Made by a program: the position numbers and the translations under genes. Below, piece by piece: positions 42,594 to 53,213 of a DNA stretch of 64,000 bases (its first letter is position 1; each line of letters begins with the position of its first letter). Location of the stretch: the NCBI RefSeq assembly GCF_022965805.1, contig NC_133117.1, positions 12,424,183 to 12,488,182 of the forward strand, read 5' to 3'. The notes below the pieces were generated by a model, which searched no databases, was not told the origin of the DNA, and saw only the letters and a program-made list of their open reading frames with translations. This DNA comes from Primulina eburnea. Lineage: Eukaryota; Streptophyta; Magnoliopsida; Lamiales; Gesneriaceae.

Positions 42594-45500
42594 CAGTTTC
42601 CTAGGTGGCTTCTTCAGTGCCATGACGAGTCCATTGAACTTTTACAAGTAGAATAGTCTTCGTTCTGAGCTGTTTTTCTTTACGATCAATAATCTGAATT
42701 GGTTTTTCAACATAGCTCAACGTCTCATCTAGTTCGGCCACAGTCTGGTTGAATAGCATGTGAAGCATCAGGAAGGTATTTCCTTAATAACGATACATGA
42801 AAGACATCATGTATCCCGGATAATGAAGGCGGTAAAGCAAGTCGATAGGCACGGTCTCCTATCTTCTCGAGAATCTCATAAGACCCAATGTATCGTGGAG
42901 ACAGTTTCCCTTTCTTGCCAAATCTGACAACTCCTTTGAAAGGTGAAATCTTCAAGAATACTCGGTCTCCTGCCTCAAATACCAACTGTCTACGTCGAAC
43001 ATTGGCATACTTAGCCTGTGTATCTTTTGCTGCCTTCATTTTATTTCGAATTAGCTTCACTTTTTCTGTCATATCTCTGATCATATCTGGTCCAATCTCC
43101 GGTACTTCAGAGATATCATCCCAATAGAGAGGGGATCTGCACTTCTTTCCGTACAACGCTTCAAATGGTGCCATCTCGATACTCGTCTGATAGCTGTTGT
43201 TGTACGGAAACTCACAAAGAGGCAATGCATCTTGCCAATTAGTACCAAAATCTAGCACTACTGCTCTCAGCATATCCTCCAGTGTCTGGATAGTCCGATC
43301 TGACTGTCCGGCGGTCTGTAGATGATATGCGGTACTCAGATGTAACTTCGTACCGAGAGCCTGCTGCAAACTCTGCCAGAAGTACGAAGTAAATCGAGGA
43401 TCACAGTCTGATACAATTGACTTCGGCCCTCCATGCAATCTGACCACTTCTCTGACATAGATCTCTGCCATCTGGTCAAATCTGTACGTCATCTTGTACG
43501 GAATAAAACATGCGGATTTGGTCAATCTATCAATAACGACCCAAATCGCATCACAACCTCGGGAGGAACGCGGTAGCTGCGTCACAAAATACATGGAAAT
43601 GTGATCCCATTTCCATTCAGGAATGGACAAACTCTGTAATAATCCTCCTAGTTTCTTTCTTTCTGCTTTCAACTGCTGGCAATTCATACATTTGAAAACA
43701 AATTCGGCAATGTCAGTCTTCATTTGTTTCCACCAGAACTGTCTTTTCAAATCATTATACATCTTTCTACCGCCAGGATGAATACTGAATCGACTGTTGT
43801 GCGCTTCTGACAATATCTGTCGTCTCAAATCTGAAACATTTGGCACAACCAGACGATTATTCACATACAAGACGTTATCACGTACCTGATATTCCGATCG
43901 ATGCCCTGTTCTGACTATTGACACTGATTTCTGTACATTCTGATCAACTTTCTGAGCTGCCTTAATTCTCATAATCAGTTCAGGTTCTACTTGCACCGTA
44001 TAAAGTCTCAACGGTCTATAATCTGTTTCAAATGCTAATCCAGACAAACAGCAGTCTTCTATCAAATTTGAAACACCGATCGTCGACAAGGATAAAGAAC
44101 ATACCTTTCGACTTAGTGCATCAGCTGCTGCATTAGACTTTCCTGGATAATATTTGATTTCACAATCAAAATCTTTCAGCAAATCAAGCCATCTTCGCTG
44201 TCTCATATTCAATTCAGATTGTGAAAACAGATATTTAAACTCTTATGATCAGAATATATCTCAAACTTTTCACCATAAAGATAGTGTCGTCATATCTTTA
44301 ATGCAAAGACAATGGCTTCCAATTCTAGGTCATGAATTGGATAACGGGTCTCATGTGGTTTAAGCTGTCTTGAGGCATAAGCAATAACATGCCCTCGTTG
44401 CATCAGCACACATCCCAACCCTCTGTGAGAAGCGTCGCAATAAACCACAAAATCACCAGTACCGGATGGGATAGTCAACACCGGTGCACTGGTCAACTTC
44501 TTCTTTAACTCCAGAAAACTGGTCTCGCATTCTTCAGACCAAACAAATGGAGCATTCTTTTGAGTCAGCTGAGTAATTGGTTTAGCTATACTCGAGAAAT
44601 CTTTAATGAAACGACGGTAATATCCCGCTAAACCCATGAAACTTCGAATTTCGGGCACTGACGTCGGTCTTGGCCAAGAAATCACGGCTTCCAATTTACT
44701 GGGATCTACTGATATCCCATCTCCGGATATAATATGACCCAGAAATACTACATGTCTTAACCAAAACTCACATTTGACAGTTTAGCATATAACTTCTCAG
44801 CCCTTAGAATTCGCAACACAGTTCTTAAATGCTCAGCATGCTCACTCATATTCTTTGAATAAATCAAAATATCATCGATGAAAATAATCACAAAATCATC
44901 GAGATATTTCTGGAAGACACGGTTCATTAATCCCATAAACACAGCTGTAGCATTCTTCAGACCCAAGGGCATGACAATAAATTCCTAATGTCCATACCTG
45001 GTTCGGAATGCTGTCTTTGAGATATCAGAATCTCTGACTCTCAGCTGATGATATCCCAATCTCAAATCAATTTTGGAATATACGGAAGAACCCTGCAACT
45101 GATCGAATAAATCATCAATACGAGGCAAAGGATATTTATTCTTTTTCGTTGCCTTGTTCAGTTGCCGATAGTCGATGCAGAGTCTCATCGAACCGTCTTT
45201 CTTTCTTACAAACAGTACTGGAGCACCCCAAGGAGAAACACTCGGTCTGATGTACCCCTTGGCCAGTAAGTCCTCCAGCTGATCCTTTAATTCTTTCAAT
45301 TCAACTGGTGCCATTCTGTACGGAGCTCTAGAAATAGGTACTGTACCTGGCATCAATTCAATGCTGAAGTCTATCTCTCTAACTAGGAGGTAATCCCGGG
45401 ATCTCATCTGGGAAGACGTCAGCAAACTCACGTACCACTGGCAAGTCTGCTAATGCTGGACTCGACTTCAGTAAATCTACTGAATATACAAGGAATCCCT

Positions 45501-47021
45501 CTGCTCCTTTCTGTAACAATCGAGTCATTTAAAGGAATTCTCGATCTAGAACCCTTACCGTAAAATTTCCACTCTTCAGCCATATCTGGTCTGAATCTCA
45601 CTATCTTGTGAAAACAATCAACTGTCGCTCTGTACTTGGTCAGCATATCAATACCGATAATAAAATCGAAATCGGACAACCTAAGTACGATGCAATCTAA
45701 TTCAATATCATGCCCGTCATACTGTAGTACACAATGCTTAACAGAGTTTACTGATATGAAACCTGTCCCTAAAGGCGACGAGAGAGACACTACAGTAGCT
45801 AACGACTCTACAGGCAATGCCTGACTTAATGCAAATCGTTCAGAAATAAATGTATGTGAAGCACCGGTATCAATCAATACGTAAGCAGAGTAACCACATA
45901 AAGAACAGTTACTTGCCACAACGTCATCTGGTGCTTCCTAAGCCTGCTCCTCTGTCAAAGCAAATACCCTGGCCTGCTGTCTAGGAGGCTGGCTACCCGT
46001 CTGGCTTCCTCATAGCCTCTGCTGTGACTGAGCTGGCGCTGGCTGAAATGTGTGAACAGCAGCTGATCGGCTCTCAGTCTGTGCCGCTGATCCCGATGAC
46101 TCGGCTCCCTGAGATCTTTGAGAACATCTCTGTGGACACACTTTAGCAAAATGTCCTGGTTTTTTTGCAGATGTTGCAACTACCAGTCACTCCCTGGCAT
46201 TGCTCGGTTGCATGTCTTCCCCCGCAAGTTTTACAGTAAACTCCAGTGTACTCTGGCTCTGTCTGGAACCACCGGAGCTGGAAGAACTACTGCCATATTT
46301 CTTGAATTGCTTTCCCCTAGCTTTCAAAAATTCTTTCTTCCCTCCACTGCTGCTGCCACTCTCAAATCTGGTAGGTGGTTGCTGTGGTCTCGGTGCTGGA
46401 GGCACAAATGAAGCCCCTTTCTGTCTCATCAGACCGGCTTCTGCTCTCTTAGCTCTGTTCAGGGCGTCAGTAAAGTTATTCGGTCGCCCTGTGTTCACCA
46501 ATGTGAAAATATCGGGGTTCAGGCCATTGATGAACTGGTCAGCAGTAGCTTCCTCACCGTCAGCCACATGTGGAGCAAATTTCAACAAGGTAGAGAATTT
46601 GGACACGTATTCTTCTATGTTCATCTGTCCTTGCCTTAGATTGGCAAATTCCGCCCCCTTGTCCTTTCGATACGACACTGGGAAGAATCGTTGATAAAAT
46701 TCAGTTATAATATATTCCAGGTAATAATCGCACCTCTATGCTCCATGGCTCTCTTTCTCGTAATCCATCAGTCCTTTGCAACATCGTGTAACTGGTAGTC
46801 CAATCAATTTCACTCTCCTCTCATCTGTATACTCCAAGGATTCGAACAAGCATTTCAATATCATCAAGCCAACTCTCACACTCCACAGCGTTATCTGTGC
46901 CTTTCAAGGTTGGCGGATGAAATGACTGAAATCGTTTCAATAACGTTTCCATTGGAGTCGGGGTGACGTCCATTGGAGGATTTGATGTACTTCCCTGTTC
47001 TGGTACTCGTCTCGGAGGCAT
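42594..47021 (-). pseudogene. gag-pol: G3 gag-pol, multiply frameshifted
   Basis: Order on the minus strand: gag N terminus from the ATG at 47021 (MPPRRVPEQGSTSNPPMDV), frameshifted near 46820; gag rest 46678-46187; broken zinc knuckle near 46150; protease 45919-45428 with VLIDTGASHTFIS; RT 45431-44757 with [10 protein letters not shown] kept but a stop inside the usual YGHYEF motif; RNase H 44694-44290, ending at a Trp-to-stop change; integrase ORF 44212-42725 (495 codons) with intact HHCC finger; then a frameshift into a chromodomain-like tail (VEKPIQIIDRKEKQLR) with one more Trp-to-stop. The first catalytic Asp of the integrase core reads MYFVTQ instead of MDFVT, and TDGQ reads TAGQ. No functional product is expected. 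Confidence 0.88.
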
Positions 47022-47265
47022 ATCTAATAATCAAATAGATTAGTAACAAATACCACAATTTTGTTTCAATCCTCCTCTGAGCATCTTACTGCTGATCTAT
47101 AATCAATACTGATCCAATCTCAATAAAACATATTACAATATCAAATCAGATAAAGAAGTAACATGTATTAAAGCAGTAAGACATGCTAGCATTCAAAAGC
47201 AGGAAAGAAAACATCAATCTACCCCGCTCACTAGCCTCTTCTATCTCAATCCTAAAGGATCTATC

Positions 47266-47277
47266 GCTCTGATACCA
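47266..47277 (-). other. G3 primer-binding site (initiator tRNA-Met)
   Basis: Minus strand TGGTATCAGAGC, 5 nt inside the 5' LTR. Confidence 0.88.
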
Positions 47278-47282
47278 CCTGT

Positions 47283-48609
47283 TGTGGGGACCCGGACGCT
47301 AATCATCTTTCTAATCGTGATTGAGACTAATTAATCAATTATAATAAACAGGGTCTAATTTTTTTTTTTTTAAAATGCGGAAGATAATGGAGTCAAACTC
47401 CTATACATATTAGTATAAAAGTATAAATCTGATAAAATATACAATCATACATATCTCAGGTTCAACAACTAACTATCGAGTGTTTAAACCCTATCTCTAG
47501 TCCAAGTCCGTAGTCTCCACTCTAACTCGATCTTTCTTCACCTCTGTGACCCTGAACATGTCCCCCCCTGTTGCCATGCACACATACAGACAAGACAACA
47601 GCCGGATAACTCCGGTGATGATATAAATATCCCAGTATAAACAACGTATACATGCAATCATATAAAACATATATAACAGCATAAACAAACATCAAAACAT
47701 GTATCTAATCTGACTACATGAATCAATGACTTGTGATCTAATCTTATCGTATCTCTAATCTAGGGATCCCGATCTAATTTAGACTTTGGTATGCTGTATC
47801 GAATGTCTACAATAGACGTCGATCTACATCTAAGCTCATCGATACACCGTAAGTCTAGAGTCTCAGAGGTTCTGCCAAAGACTCGGCGGTTCTGCCCTAG
47901 CTAGGTCTGATCTGCCCTAGACTCAAACTCTGACTCTGCTCTAAGTCAATAAACTAAACATATCAATCTGATAATCTGCAAATATCAATGCAATAAAATA
48001 AAATATGTGATTTAGGGAAACTCAAGTCAAACCTAACTCGAGTTGTGCAATCCAGAATCAACATTTATTTATACCTTTCTTGCTGTCGATCTGATACAAT
48101 CAAAGTCTTGATTCAAAGTCTGTCACTGTTCAATCTGGCAATATTCTGTATCAATATTCTAATCAAATCACAACATCTATGTTTATTAAATTCTGACGGT
48201 ACAATAGTACAGTCTTGCGATATCTGTGATACCAAACCGGTATCTACTAATTCCAATAATATACAATCAAGCACCGTACAAATATGACATCACATCTCAA
48301 TCAATTTAACTCTGAAATTCATAACAATTCCATAATCAATCTGTTTCTTGATCTGACTTCAATTCTATGATGTCTACTACGTCAAGAACGCCATATATGA
48401 ATCATATCTAATTCTGGACATAGCATAATTTCAAATCCGAACAAAACGTAACAAAACTTACGTCCTGTAGTAGCTGTCGTTGCTAGGAACACGGTGTCGT
48501 ACTCGGATTTACGTTTGGACACTCGGATCGTACGTAAAATAAATTCTGAAATTTAAAAGCAATTCTCTCCCGAAGCTCTCGTTTTCCTTTTTCTTCTGAA
48601 GATTACGTT

Positions 48610-48661
<52 letters not shown>

Positions 48662-49066
48662 AGCACATGCAAATGAACGAGTGGCTTAATATGCACACTG
48701 CACGTCTCGCGCATATGCGCGACCATCTCCCGCGCATATGCGCGAGACATTCTGTCTCGGCGCTTGGCTTCACGAAGACTCGCGCATATGCGCGCACCTC
48801 TTCCGCGCATATGCGCTAGGAATTCTTCACAACTCTCGGGTACCCTCGCGCATGTGCGCCGATTTATGCCGCGCATATGCGCGAGGGGTTCTGCCTATTC
48901 CACGCAGATGCGCCGCATCAAGTCGCGCATATGCGGGATGCTCATTTCCGCGCACCCACATCTTTTCATATTTATTTCAATTCGTGTCTCGGTTAGCCCT
49001 TTCATAATCGTCTCGATTAAAATTAATAATCGTAATTTACCACGATATAAAATCTTGGGCATTACA
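47283..49066 (-). repeat. G3 5' LTR
   Basis: TGTGGGGACCC to ...GGGCATTACA, 1784 bp. Its (TA)n tract (48612-48648) is longer than in the 3' LTR and is followed by (CA)n. Confidence 0.92.
48700..48950. repeat. CGCGCATATGCGCG cluster in G3 5' LTR
   Basis: Eight units matching those at 42095-42330 in order and spacing, with independent point changes (for example CACGCAGATGCGCC). Confidence 0.85.
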
Positions 49067-50854
49067 AGCATTTGGTCACGTACACTTATTGGTCGACTCA
49101 TTCGAAATAACCCTTTATTTTTACAAAACATGGCGAAGAACCCATCCAAGAAAATGAAGATGAAATTCAATCTCAACATGATCATGATAGACGAAGAACA
49201 CTTAGAGATCACATGAATCCTACACGTACTAATGCACCTTCATGTCTAGTTTTTCCTCCTGATGCATCTCATTTCAATTTAAGCCTGATATTATCCAACT
49301 TTTACCCAATTTTCATGGATTAGATTCTGAAAATCCATACATGCATTTACGAGAGTTTGAAGAAGTGTGCAACACATATAATGATCTAAAATGTAGCATG
49401 AACACCATTCGACTTAAGCTTTTTCCTTTTTCTTTAAAAGATAAAGCTAAAATTTGGCTACAAAATGTTAGATCGAGATCCATTCGAACTTGGGATGAAT
49501 TGCAACAACAATTTTGAAAAAAAAATTTCCATCTCATAGAAAATATTCTTTCAAAAGGCAAATCATCACTTTCACTCAAAAACAAGGAGAAAATTTTTAT
49601 CAGTGTTGGGATAGATACAAAGAATTGCTTAATATTTGTCCACATCATGGTTTTGAAATTGGGAGAGTTGTTTCTCAATTTTATGAAGGCTTAACACCTA
49701 AAGATAGGCAAATGGATGGAATTTATGTGTAATGGAACATTTGAAGATAAAGATCCAAACGAGGCAATTGAGTATCTCGATTAATTAGTTGAAAATGCTC
49801 AAAATTAGGACACTATAGGTACAATCGAACCATCAAACAAGATTCAATCTCCTACATCTGGTGGAGGTATGTACACTCTCAAAGATGAACATGATCTTCA
49901 AGCTAGATTTACCCTCTTTGGCAAGAAAAGTTGAGGCACTTGAATTGAAAAAGAATGGTCAATTAAAATCTGTTCAAGAAATTGCGTGTCACATCTGTGA
50001 TACAAGTGATCATTTTACAAAATATTGTCCCACTTTGCCCTCTTTTAAAGAATGTCTCCATGAACAAGACAATGTTTTGAACAATTTCAAAAGGCCAAAT
50101 TTTAAAACATTTTCTCAAAATTACAATTCAGGTTGGCGAAATCATCCAAATTTTAGTTGGAGGAATGATAATGCTGCAAAATTTTCACAACCACATTTCC
50201 AAAATCAACTAAATTTTCAAAATTATGCACTTTATGTTCCTCCACCTAAAAGAAATTTGGAAGATATATTGAATTCTTTCATTGCAAAGCAAGAGTTTAT
50301 CAATACTCAAACTGCTCAAACCATGACAGATTTGAAAGATACTCTTGCTAAATTTGCATCTGCACTTAATGTTCATGAAAAAGGTAAATTTCTTTCAAAA
50401 CCTCTGCCTAATCCCAAGGATCATCATTCACAAACTGGAACTTCTGGAACTCAACCGATGGATCAGGTAAAATCTGTTATTACCCTTCGAAGTGGTAAGG
50501 TTGTGGCAAAATCCATTCTTGAACCTTGTGAAGATGATGATAAATCAACTCCAAAGGGTAAGGAAGTGGAACCCATAACTTGCGAAGAGGAGGTTCAACA
50601 GACAGTGTCACCACCATTCCCTCATGCATTGAAAAATACAAAAAAATCAAATTTGAATTCTGATATATATCATATTTTTAAACAAGTATAAATTAATATT
50701 CCTTTATTAGATGCAATAAAACAGGTACCATCATATGCAAAATTTTTGAAAGACTTGTGCACTGTGGAAAGAAAATTGAATGTGAAAAAGAAAGCATTTT
50801 TAGCCGAACAAGTAAGTGCAATCATTCAAAATAATAATACTTTGAAATACAAAG

Positions 50855-50860
50855 TGTAAC
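50855..50860 (+). repeat. First 6 bp of the G4 LTR (TGTAAC)
   Basis: TGTAAC before S2 continues as GTCCCGAAAATCG after it (60902 onward), allowing for the GTAAC duplication. The reconstructed start TGTAACGTCCCGAAAA matches the G1-type LTR start. Confidence 0.75.
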
Positions 50861-51630
50861 TGTTAGACATGAATTTTATTGTGGCGATGATAACTAAAAC
50901 CAGTAGACCAGCAGACCAGAACAACAGAATAACTTTTCAGTAGCTGCTGTTCTAGTAAAACTAAACCAGTAGAAAAGGGATAACAATACAAAACCAGTAG
51001 AGAAAGTTTTCTAACGTTGCTATCTTAATTGTTACCGTTAAAGAGTTCCTAGTACTAGTATTAATTGCAGCATTAAATACTATACGGAGTCATTTAATGC
51101 ATATTACCCAATTAAGTATAAAACAAAACTAATACTAGTATTGATTGCAGCATTAAATACTATACGGAGTCATTTAATGCATATTACCCAATTAAGTATA
51201 AAACAAAACTGATTGTTTTATAGCTTTTCTGCAGGAACTTGTTTCGGTAATAAAGCTGATTGTATCAGTTATCTGAAGACTTCTCTGATTGTGAACGTTG
51301 AACTCAGTCGATTATATATACTTGGATCAAATCCTTGTTCGATACGACACTTCGCATAATATCATTTTCAAGGAACAAAGCTACTCTCTTATCAGACGAA
51401 TATCAAAATTCCTCGAGCATTTAAAATAGTTCAACACTAAGAAAAGTAGCACACGCTTCATAGCTTGTATCTGATTTGTTAAAAGATCATCTTGTGCTAC
51501 TAATTCTTACACTCTTCACGATCTTTACATCACTTATACTTTATCAAGAAGAGTCTGTAATCTGAAAAGAGTCTTTTCAGAACTTTGTGTTTCACATTTT
51601 TGTGAGTTGAGAAACTAAGAGTTTCAGTAG
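50861..51630 (+). repeat. S2 5' LTR, 3'-truncated
   Basis: Matches 59885-60575 closely, but an 80-bp segment is duplicated in tandem (51053-51132 and 51133-51212) and the final 321 bp are deleted together with the PBS and gag start. Confidence 0.88.
51053..51212. repeat. 80-bp direct duplication in S2 5' LTR
   Basis: Two near-identical 80-bp units; each includes the LTR's TATA-like AGTATAAAAC. The 3' LTR has one. Confidence 0.9.
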
Positions 51631-51631
51631 C

Positions 51632-53210
51632 TTGGTCAATGAGCTAGCTGCTCTGGGTAAAGAGCATAGCAACAGAGAAATAGCCCTCAAGGTGATGAGA
51701 GCCTTACGCAGAGAATGGGATGTTAAAACAATGGCTATGAGAGTATCCAAAGATTTGAACAAATTGGAACTTCACGACTTATTTGCAGATCTAAAGGCCT
51801 ACGAGTTCGAATTGGAAGTGAGAAGTGGAGAAGAGCCTTCAAGCCTACCCACCAAGGCTCTTGCTGCTACTGCTATTGCTTTTACTGCTACTGCCTCTAC
51901 CACTTCTAGTGCTGCTGCAGTTGTATCTCAGGCATTACCGACTGTGATCATTGATAATACAACGGAGAAGACTGCTGAACAAATCAGTAGTGATGCTATG
52001 TCCTTATTTGTAAAGAAATTCTCCAGGTTCATGAAGAAGAACCATCGAACCTATCAAGGTCCCAATCGCAACTTCAAGAAAGATTCATCATCTGGTGATA
52101 TGGGATGCTTCAACTGTGGAAAGATAGGTCACTTCATTGATGATTGTCCTAAACCAAAGAAGGATGACCAAAAGAGAAGGATCACAAGAGGAATGACAAA
52201 AAGTCCAGAAGAGATCGAAAAGCGATGATTGCCGAAGAAAGCAAATCTAAATGGGCGGACTCTAGTTCGGAGTCATCTGACTCAGAAAGTCATTCCAGTG
52301 ATAGTGATGCAGAAGAAGTCAAATGTCTAATGGCAGACAATGACTCAACCTCGACATCTGGAGAGGTATTTGATTTTGACTCTAATGAATTTACACGAAT
52401 TGATTTGATTGATGCACTACATGAAATGGTAAAAGAGTATTCCAGACTTTCTCAATCATTTGAAGAAGTTAAGATTGAAAATCAGAACTTAAAGAATCAG
52501 AACAGTAAGTTAACTTGCTTGCAAGTAGACAGCTGCAATGATTTACAAGTTAAGATGAGTAAATTAATAACTGAGAATGAAAGAGCCAAAGCAGATTACC
52601 AGAAGGTGCTTTCTGAAAACCAGAAGTTGTCGCTACTGGTAAATGCTTGGACAAGTCTTCTGTTTCATTGAAGATGCAAGAATTACAAAAACAGTCAGGA
52701 GATAGGAGTGATCTCGGTTTTTGTAATAATGAAGGCACTTCTGAAACGAATACTAAGCCAACACTGGATATGTGCAAAGGGAAATACATTCACTTGGTGA
52801 AATCCAGTGTGGTACAGGAACCAGAAGTACCTACTGCTTCAGTTGAAAGGAATGTAAATCTGACGAACAGAAGAATGCACTATGGTCTGGGTTACGTTAC
52901 ACCTAAGGAAAAAGTTGACCAGAGTTCTAGATTCAAAAACGAATTCAACTCTGGAAGACAACATCCTATGAAGGTTAAAAACTACCAGTACTACAACTCT
53001 AAACCTGTTCAGAAGAGATATAGACTGGAAAACAGAAACAGAAGGGAAGAACAACATTTTGGTATGCATACTGTTAGAAATAACAGACCATTCTGTTACA
53101 CACACATCTTTGGATACCCGAAGTACAAAGTCACCAAGAATTGTACAAATGTGGGTTCCCAAAGGACTGATAAGGCTTGGACCCAAATAGATTTGGGTAC
53201 CAGTTACTAA
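51632..53210 (+). pseudogene. gag: S2 gag, N-terminally deleted and frameshifted
   Basis: Three readings (51632-52228, 52225-52671, 52647-53210) form one copia gag. The first has the UBN2-type end 'MRALRREWDVKTMAM', then LHDLFADLKAYEFEL and a zinc knuckle CFNCGKIGHFIDDC near 52110. The second is acidic and contains a coiled-coil-like 'SQSFEEVKIENQNLKNQNSK' segment. The third is basic and leads to protease. Frameshifts near 52225 and 52650. The N-terminal half is missing through the 5' deletion. Confidence 0.8.
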
Positions 53211-53213
53211 AAT

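Larger units (their letters stand above)
40679..49066 (-). mobile_element. G3: decayed full-length Tekay-like Ty3/gypsy element
   Basis: 8388 bp, minus orientation, both LTRs (40679-42455 and 47283-49066), tRNA-iMet PBS, PPT and a perfect AGCAT duplication (40674-40678 and 49067-49071). It sits directly after the probable ATG of the H1 gag gene. LTRs differ by about 3 percent by eye, yet gag-pol is broken in many places. Confidence 0.92.
40671..50854 (+). pseudogene. gag: H1 Athila-like gag (and gag-protease linker), split by G3
   Basis: Probable start ATG at 40671, then G3, then continuation from 49072 reading SIWSRTLIGRLIRN. Frames break several times: FPPDASHFNL and 'PDIIQLLPNFHGLDSENPY' near 49270-49335, 'KIWLQNVRSRSIRTWDEL' near 49450-49505, 'KQGENFYQCWDRYKELL' near 49580-49630, then a 276-codon ORF (49861-50691) with the zinc knuckle CHICDTSDHFTKYC and Pro-rich stretch. 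The last piece reads PSYAKFLKDLCTV, the gag-protease linker of Athila-type elements, and is cut at 50854 by the G4 LTR. Role: capsid protein. Non-functional. Confidence 0.75.
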
